Part shown: positions 1 to 5,838 of the stretch, piece by piece
Numbering within the stretch: position 1 is the first letter of the stretch
How the letters are laid out: each line of letters starts with the position of its first letter
NCBI GenBank assembly: GCA_045540635.1
Contig: JAZQHO010000212.1
Location: 1-5,838, forward strand
Source of the DNA: Limiplasma sp045540635
GTDB taxonomy: Bacteria > Bacillota > Clostridia > Christensenellales > Aristaeellaceae
DNA: 5,838 bases
Direction of reading: 5' to 3'
Made by a program: the position numbers and the translations under genes
The notes under the pieces: generated by a model
What the model was told of the DNA's origin: nothing
What the model saw: only the letters and a program-made list of their open reading frames with translations
Database searches by the model: none

Positions 1-2704
<2,704 letters not shown>

Positions 2705-2715
2705 AGAATCCTTTC

Positions 2716-2750
2716 AAGAGAGCTGCTGCTGCATGCGGCAGCTCTCTTTT
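2716..2750 (+). terminator. Intrinsic terminator of the rpoC operon
   Basis: The perfect 11-bp inverted repeat AAGAGAGCTGC (2716-2726) / GCAGCTCTCTT (2738-2748) extends inward by three more pairs (T·G, G-C, C-G), leaving a five-base loop TGCAT (2730-2734). The 3' arm merges into TTTT (2747-2750). The hairpin begins 12 bases after the rpoC stop, which is the classical place for a rho-independent terminator. The U-tract is short, so some read-through into the next gene is possible. Confidence 0.93.
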
Positions 2751-2794
2751 CATGGTTCAAACCCGGTCACAAACGAAAAACGGGGGAGAAGAGA

Positions 2795-3628
2795 ATGCAA
2801 AAACTGAAAAAATACCTGCCCAGTTTGATCCTATTCGGTATCTTCGAAACGGTTGCCATTACCCTTTGGCTTGCCAAGAACAATCTGTTTTACCTGTTCA
2901 ATTTTACGTATATCGGCGGGTTTCTGGCATTGGGGCTTGCACTTTATGCCAACCATTACAAATATGCCCGGCAGGTGGTGCAGCTGGGCGTGGGGCTGTA
3001 TATGCTGGTGTATCTGGGGCTCATGTGCAATGAGAATATGCAGATCGAAGGCTTCTGGTACTATCTGTTTCTTGGTGTGTTTGAGGCAGCAACCATCCAT
3101 TATGCGGTAGCAAAGCTCTTTGGTCCGTTGATCTTTGGCAGGGGCTGGTGCGGTTATGCCTGCTGGACGGCTATGGTGCTGGATCTTTTGCCCTATAAGC
3201 AGCCCGAGGAGCCAAGAAAAAAGCTGGGCTTCATCCGCTACATCACCTTCGGGCTGGCGCTGGCGTTCGTGAGCGCGCTGTTCCTTTTGCAGGTAAAGCA
3301 GCTGGAGAAGATCATGTTCTGGAGCTTCCTGATCGGTAATGCGCTGTATTATGCAGTGGGCATCGGGCTGGCTTTTGCCTTCAAGGATAACCGTGCGTTT
3401 TGTAAATACATATGCCCGATCACGGTATTCCTGAAGCCGGCCAGCTATTTCTCCCTGATGCGCATCACCGTGGATGAGGAGAAGTGTGTGGGCTGCGGCA
3501 AATGCAAGAAAGCCTGCCCCATGGAGGTGGATCTGCTGGATCCATCCCGCAAAAGGGAAAACGGTACCGAATGCATCCTGTGTATGAGTTGTGTGGAGGC
3601 CTGCCCCAAAAAGGCTGTAAAGCTGTAA
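2795..3628 (+). CDS. Membrane-bound 4Fe-4S polyferredoxin, NapH/CcoG-like family
   Basis: This predicted integral membrane iron-sulfur protein of 277 residues probably passes electrons between a membrane or quinone pool and a soluble partner. Hydrophobic segments lie at about residues 8-27, 37-54, 61-78, 85-105, 145-165 and 171-195. A short FGRGWCGYACW motif gives C119 and C123, and CKYICP gives C203 and C207; both occupy the places of the paired cysteines of NapH-type proteins. The C-terminal tail is a two-cluster ferredoxin: C231-x2-C234-x2-C237-x3-C241-P and C260-x2-C263-x2-C266-x3-C270-P, enough for two [4Fe-4S] clusters. ATG 2795 is chosen because GGGGGAG (2782-2788) sits about 6 bases upstream and the hydrophobic N-terminus begins soon after. 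The gene lies alone between the rpoC terminator and the T-box promoter, and no clear promoter of its own was found in the 44-base gap. The exact function and electron partner are unknown. The family call is firm. Confidence 0.9.
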   Translation: MQKLKKYLPSLILFGIFETVAITLWLAKNNLFYLFNFTYIGGFLALGLALYANHYKYARQVVQLGVGLYMLVYLGLMCNENMQIEGFWYYLFLGVFEAATIHYAVAKLFGPLIFGRGWCGYACWTAMVLDLLPYKQPEEPRKKLGFIRYITFGLALAFVSALFLLQVKQLEKIMFWSFLIGNALYYAVGIGLAFAFKDNRAFCKYICPITVFLKPASYFSLMRITVDEEKCVGCGKCKKACPMEVDLLDPSRKRENGTECILCMSCVEACPKKAVKL

Positions 3629-3640
3629 CGCAGTACAGCC
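3613..3640 (+). other. Inverted repeat across the end of the polyferredoxin gene
   Basis: GGCTGTA (3613-3619) and TACAGCC (3634-3640) are perfect complements. An inner CTG (3623-3625) / CAG (3631-3633) can extend the helix across a three-base bulge. The structure contains the stop codon (3626-3628). No T-run follows (next bases GAAATACAGG), so it is not a canonical intrinsic terminator. It could be a weak or factor-assisted terminator or a 3'-end stabiliser, or it could be chance. Confidence 0.35.
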
Positions 3641-3658
3641 GAAATACAGGTATCCTGC

Positions 3659-3687
3659 TTGACATGGCAATGAAGAATTGGTAAAAT
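3659..3687 (+). promoter_or_regulatory. Sigma-A-type promoter of the T-box transcript
   Basis: The -35 box TTGACA (3659-3664) matches the consensus perfectly. A 17-base spacer leads to the -10 box TAAAAT (3682-3687), five of six consensus bases. Transcription should start near 3694-3695, just before Stem I of the T-box leader. The placement and near-ideal spacing argue for strong constitutive initiation, with control left to the leader RNA. Confidence 0.9.
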
Positions 3688-3898
3688 TCCATCATAAACG
3701 CGACGACGGGGAGAAACGATCGCCCCTCCACCTACAGAGAGTCTGCGGTTGGTGCAAGCAGATGGGGAGAGCGACCGGTACTGGCCTCCGAGCGGCTGGC
3801 TCAACGGTGCAAGGGCACCCAGTAAAGTCAGACGGAGATCCACCGTGAAAAGGAAAAGGCATTCATGGGATGCCGAAGTGGTCGGCGCAAGCCGTCAA

Positions 3899-3940
3899 CA
3901 AGAGTGGTACCGCGGAAGATATACATGCTTTCGTCTCTTG
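3899..3940 (+). promoter_or_regulatory. T-box antiterminator element
   Basis: CAAGAG (3899-3904) pairs with CTCTTG (3935-3940) as helix A1. The seven-base bulge UGGUACC (3905-3911) receives the tRNA acceptor end. GCG (3912-3914) pairs with CGT (3932-3934, one G·U) as helix A2. This reproduces the known antiterminator architecture. The variable bulge base is U, which should pair with discriminator base A of the tRNA. The 3' strand (3932-3940) is also the 5' arm of the terminator, so the two folds exclude each other. Confidence 0.9.
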
Positions 3941-3970
3941 CAGTCACCTGCCGGAGATGAAAGCATTTTT
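3925..3970 (+). terminator. Riboswitch-controlled intrinsic terminator
   Basis: The 13-bp helix ATGCTTTCGTCTC (3925-3937) / GAGATGAAAGCAT (3954-3966) has one G·T pair. It is capped by an inner GCAG (3940-3943) / CTGC (3948-3951) stem and followed by the U-tract TTTTT (3966-3970). It should form when charged tRNA cannot stabilise the antiterminator, ending transcription 35 bases before the start codon. Confidence 0.93.
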
Positions 3971-3993
3971 CATAATACCGGCGCAAAACAAAG

Positions 3994-3998
3994 GGAGG
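3994..3998 (+). promoter_or_regulatory. Ribosome binding site of the fusion gene
   Basis: GGAGG (within AAAGGGAGGT) sits 7 bases before ATG 4006 and beyond the terminator hairpin, so it is not sequestered by it. It fixes the start codon and is consistent with control by transcription attenuation and not by translation. Confidence 0.88.
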
Positions 3999-4005
3999 TA
4001 CTTTG

Positions 4006-5838
4006 ATGAAACTCGCATTTTCCACCCTGGGCTGCCCTGATTTTTCCTGGTCTGATATCTACTCCATGGCAAAGGACTTTGGCTTTGACGGCATTGAGAT
4101 GCGTGGCCTTGGCAACGACATTTTCTCTGTGCGTGCGCAGCCCTTCCGTGCCGACCAGCTGGATAAGACCATTGCCAATTTGAAGCGTATGCATCTGGAG
4201 ATCCCCTGCCTGTCCACCGGCTGTGTGCTGAAGGATGCATACTGCTGGAATGAGACCCGTGAGGAGATCAAGGAATACATCCGTCTGGCAGAGAAGCTGG
4301 GCACTCCCTACATTCGCCTGCTGGGCGACCGCAATGCCGCCAGCGAAGGGGAAGTTGACGATGATGTGGTGCTCCGCTCCCTCCGGGAGATCGTGCCCTA
4401 TGCCGAGAAGCATCATGTGATCTTGCTGGTGGAGACCAATGGCGTGTATGCGGATACAGCCCGCCTGCGCGACCTTCTGGTGCGTGTGGAAAGCGACAAT
4501 GTAGCCGCTCTGTGGGATATGCACCACCCCTACCGCTTTGCAGGCGAAAGTCCCGAGACCACCATCCAGAATCTGGGCGTATACATCAAGCACATCCACA
4601 TCAAGGATTCCAAGATGGTGGATGGCAAGGTGAAGTACAAGATCATGGGCGAAGGCGATATGCCCATCGAAAGCATGATCCGTGCGCTGCGTTCGGTCAA
4701 TTATGAGGGTTACATCAGTCTGGAGTGGGTCAAGAACACTGCTCCGGAACTGCAGGCAGCCGGTATTGTGTTCCCGCAATTCGCCAATTATATGGAGCAG
4801 TTTCTGGGCAGCGACCACACCAGTAACCGCCTGCAGGACAATGTCCGCAAGACCGGTAAATATGTTTGGCCCAAGAACCATCTGATCGACCTTACCTTCC
4901 CGCAGGTGCTGGACCGCATGGTGGAGGAATTTCCCGACCAGTATGCCTTCCGCTATACCGAGCTGGATTATACCCGCACCTACTCTCAATTCCGGGATGA
5001 TGTGGATCAGTTTGCCCGCAGCCTCATCGCCATGGGTGTGAAGCCCGGCGATCATGTTGCTATCTGGGCCACCAATGTACCTGCATGGTACCTGACCTTC
5101 TGGGCCACTGTAAAGATCGGTGCGGTGCTGGTAACGGTCAACACCGCCTACAAGATCCATGAGGCCGAATATTTGCTCCGTCAGAGCGATACGCATACGC
5201 TGGTCATGGTGGACGGCTATAAGGACAGCGACTATGTTTCCATCATCAAGGAGCTGTGCCCCGAGCTGCAGGGCCACGATCCCTTCCAGCCGCTGCACAC
5301 CCGCAAATTCCCCTTCCTGCGCAACGTGATCACCGTGGAAAGCCGTCAGGAGGGCTGCCTTACGTGGGAGGATGCCCTTTCCATGGCCGACCGGGTGGAT
5401 CCCTCCGAGGTCACACGCCGCGCTGCAGCCATCAACAAGCATGATGTGTGCAACATGCAGTATACCTCCGGCACCACCGGCTTCCCCAAGGGCGTTATGC
5501 TGACCCACTATAACGTGGTCAACAACGGCAAGGCCATTGGCGACTGCATGGATCTTTCCACCGCTGACCGTATGATGATCCAGGTGCCCATGTTCCACTG
5601 CTTCGGCATGGTGCTGGCCATGACCGCATCCATGACCCACGGCGTGACCATCTTCCCCCTGCCCTACTTCAGCCCGAAGCCCTCGCTTGCCTGCATCCAT
5701 CAGGAGCACATCACCGCCTTCCACGGCGTACCCACCATGTTTGTGGCCATGCTGGAGCATCCGGACTTTGAAAAGACTGATTTCAGCTATATCCGCACGG
5801 GTATCATGGCCGGTTCCCCCTGTCCCATCTCCAAGATG
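4006..5838 (+). CDS. TIM-barrel (sugar phosphate isomerase/epimerase-like) and AMP-forming acyl-CoA synthetase fusion, 3'-truncated by window edge
   Basis: The reading frame is unbroken for 611 codons and runs off the right edge. Residues 1-265 form a xylose-isomerase-like TIM barrel: start MKLAFSTLGCP, GFDGIE (26-31), LLVETN with E143, LWDMHHPY with D171 and H174, IKHIHIKD with H198, GEGDMP (215-220) and GYISLEW with E240. These are the usual divalent-metal ligands of the superfamily. After a linker (about 266-290) an adenylation domain starts: PGDHVAIWATN, the phosphate-binding loop YTSGTTGFPKG (486-496), VPMFHCFG (527-534), GVPTMF (574-579) and IRTGIMAGSPCP near the end. These resemble medium-chain or ACSF2-type acyl-CoA synthetases. 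The later adenylation motifs and the C-terminal cap would lie beyond the window. The start is set by GGAGG 7 bases upstream. No internal start with a ribosome binding site was seen at the junction, so one polypeptide is expected. The likely chemistry is isomerisation or dehydration of a small polar substrate plus ATP-dependent activation of a carboxylate; substrates are unknown. The gene is under T-box control. Confidence 0.88.
   Translation, partial: MKLAFSTLGCPDFSWSDIYSMAKDFGFDGIEMRGLGNDIFSVRAQPFRADQLDKTIANLKRMHLEIPCLSTGCVLKDAYCWNETREEIKEYIRLAEKLGTPYIRLLGDRNAASEGEVDDDVVLRSLREIVPYAEKHHVILLVETNGVYADTARLRDLLVRVESDNVAALWDMHHPYRFAGESPETTIQNLGVYIKHIHIKDSKMVDGKVKYKIMGEGDMPIESMIRALRSVNYEGYISLEWVKNTAPELQAAGIVFPQFANYMEQFLGSDHTSNRLQDNVRKTGKYVWPKNHLIDLTFPQVLDRMVEEFPDQYAFRYTELDYTRTYSQFRDDVDQFARSLIAMGVKPGDHVAIWATNVPAWYLTFWATVKIGAVLVTVNTAYKIHEAEYLLRQSDTHTLVMVDGYKDSDYVSIIKELCPELQGHDPFQPLHTRKFPFLRNVITVESRQEGCLTWEDALSMADRVDPSEVTRRAAAINKHDVCNMQYTSGTTGFPKGVMLTHYNVVNNGKAIGDCMDLSTADRMMIQVPMFHCFGMVLAMTASMTHGVTIFPLPYFSPKPSLACIHQEHITAFHGVPTMFVAMLEHPDFEKTDFSYIRTGIMAGSPCPISKM

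Larger units (their letters stand above)
3695..3970 (+). promoter_or_regulatory. T-box riboswitch (tRNA-sensing leader, transcription attenuation)
   Basis: The leader senses the charging state of a tRNA and allows read-through when the tRNA is uncharged. Stem I runs from about 3699 to 3794: lower helix GGAG (3710-3713) / CTCC (3786-3789), middle helix CGATCGC (3717-3723) / GCGACCG (3771-3777) with one mismatch, then AGAGAG (3736-3741) and TCTGC-GGTTGGTGCAA-GCAGA (3742-3762). The last two are the hallmark AG-bulge and terminal loop that stack on the tRNA elbow. Central hairpins follow: GGTGC/GCACC (3806-3819), ACGG/CCGT (3832-3846), GGCAT/ATGCC (3858-3874) and CGGC-GCAA-GCCG (3883-3894). The T-box proper, AGAGTGGTACCGCGG, is at 3901-3915. 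The specifier codon lies in the loop GTACTGGC (3778-3785) or just before it and is not certain. Stem I, antiterminator and terminator are convincing; names for the central stems are inference. Confidence 0.95.

Noticed and set aside
2754..2764. GGTTCAAACCC-like string resembling a tRNA T-arm loop
   Set aside because: There is no acceptor stem, anticodon arm or D-arm around it, so the match is by chance.
2831..3670. A 279-codon open frame on the minus strand opposite the polyferredoxin
   Set aside because: It is a shadow of the + strand gene, which has ordered cysteine clusters, membrane helices and a ribosome binding site. The minus-strand translation shows no domain.
3749..4006. Small open frames over the leader (3749-4006 plus, 3445-3843 minus, 3828-4025 minus)
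   Set aside because: They overlap structured T-box RNA, lack good ribosome binding sites and have no recognisable products.
4792..4794. In-frame ATG near the domain junction as a possible separate start for the ligase half
   Set aside because: No ribosome binding site precedes it and the frame is continuous with the barrel, so a single fused protein is simpler.
3970..5760. A 596-codon open frame on the minus strand opposite the fusion gene
   Set aside because: It is the mirror of a GC-rich coding frame. Its translation is rich in His and Gly with no recognisable domain, and it runs antisense through the TIM barrel and the adenylation P-loop, which are clearly coding on the + strand.

Overview
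This is a GC-rich, densely coding chromosomal segment from a Firmicute. The likely source is a Clostridia member of the Faecalibacterium/Oscillospiraceae kind. That placement rests on three things: a β' subunit colinear with the bacterial core and without the large insertion of Proteobacteria between the trigger-loop segments, a classical transcription-attenuating T-box leader, and strong GGAGG ribosome binding sites. The genus is an inference. All genes are on the + strand.

Positions 1-2704 hold the 3' three quarters of rpoC (RNA polymerase β'), open at the left edge. A strong intrinsic terminator starts 12 bases after its stop and closes the transcription unit. After a 44-base gap comes a 277-residue membrane polyferredoxin of the NapH/CcoG-like 4Fe-4S family (2795-3628), with all cluster cysteines present. 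It looks like a single-gene insert between rpoC and the next unit, and no partner redox gene is visible.

Positions 3629-4005 contain no protein gene but are full of RNA signals. A near-consensus sigma-A promoter (TTGACA, 17 bases, TAAAAT) drives a T-box riboswitch with a recognisable Stem I, a distal AG-bulge/terminal-loop motif, further hairpins and the T-box sequence itself (AGAGTGGTACCGCGG). Its antiterminator competes with an intrinsic terminator, and a ribosome binding site follows. The T-box controls the last gene, which begins at 4006 and runs off the right edge after 611 codons.

That gene is the most notable item. It is not an aminoacyl-tRNA synthetase, a transporter or a recognisable amino acid biosynthesis enzyme. 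It fuses an N-terminal xylose-isomerase-like TIM barrel (sugar phosphate isomerase/epimerase superfamily, metal ligands intact) to an AMP-forming acyl-CoA synthetase-type adenylation domain (P-loop YTSGTTGFPKG). The arrangement implies that uncharged tRNA, meaning amino acid starvation, switches on an enzyme that may make and then activate a carboxylic acid. The substrate and the cognate amino acid cannot be settled from this window.
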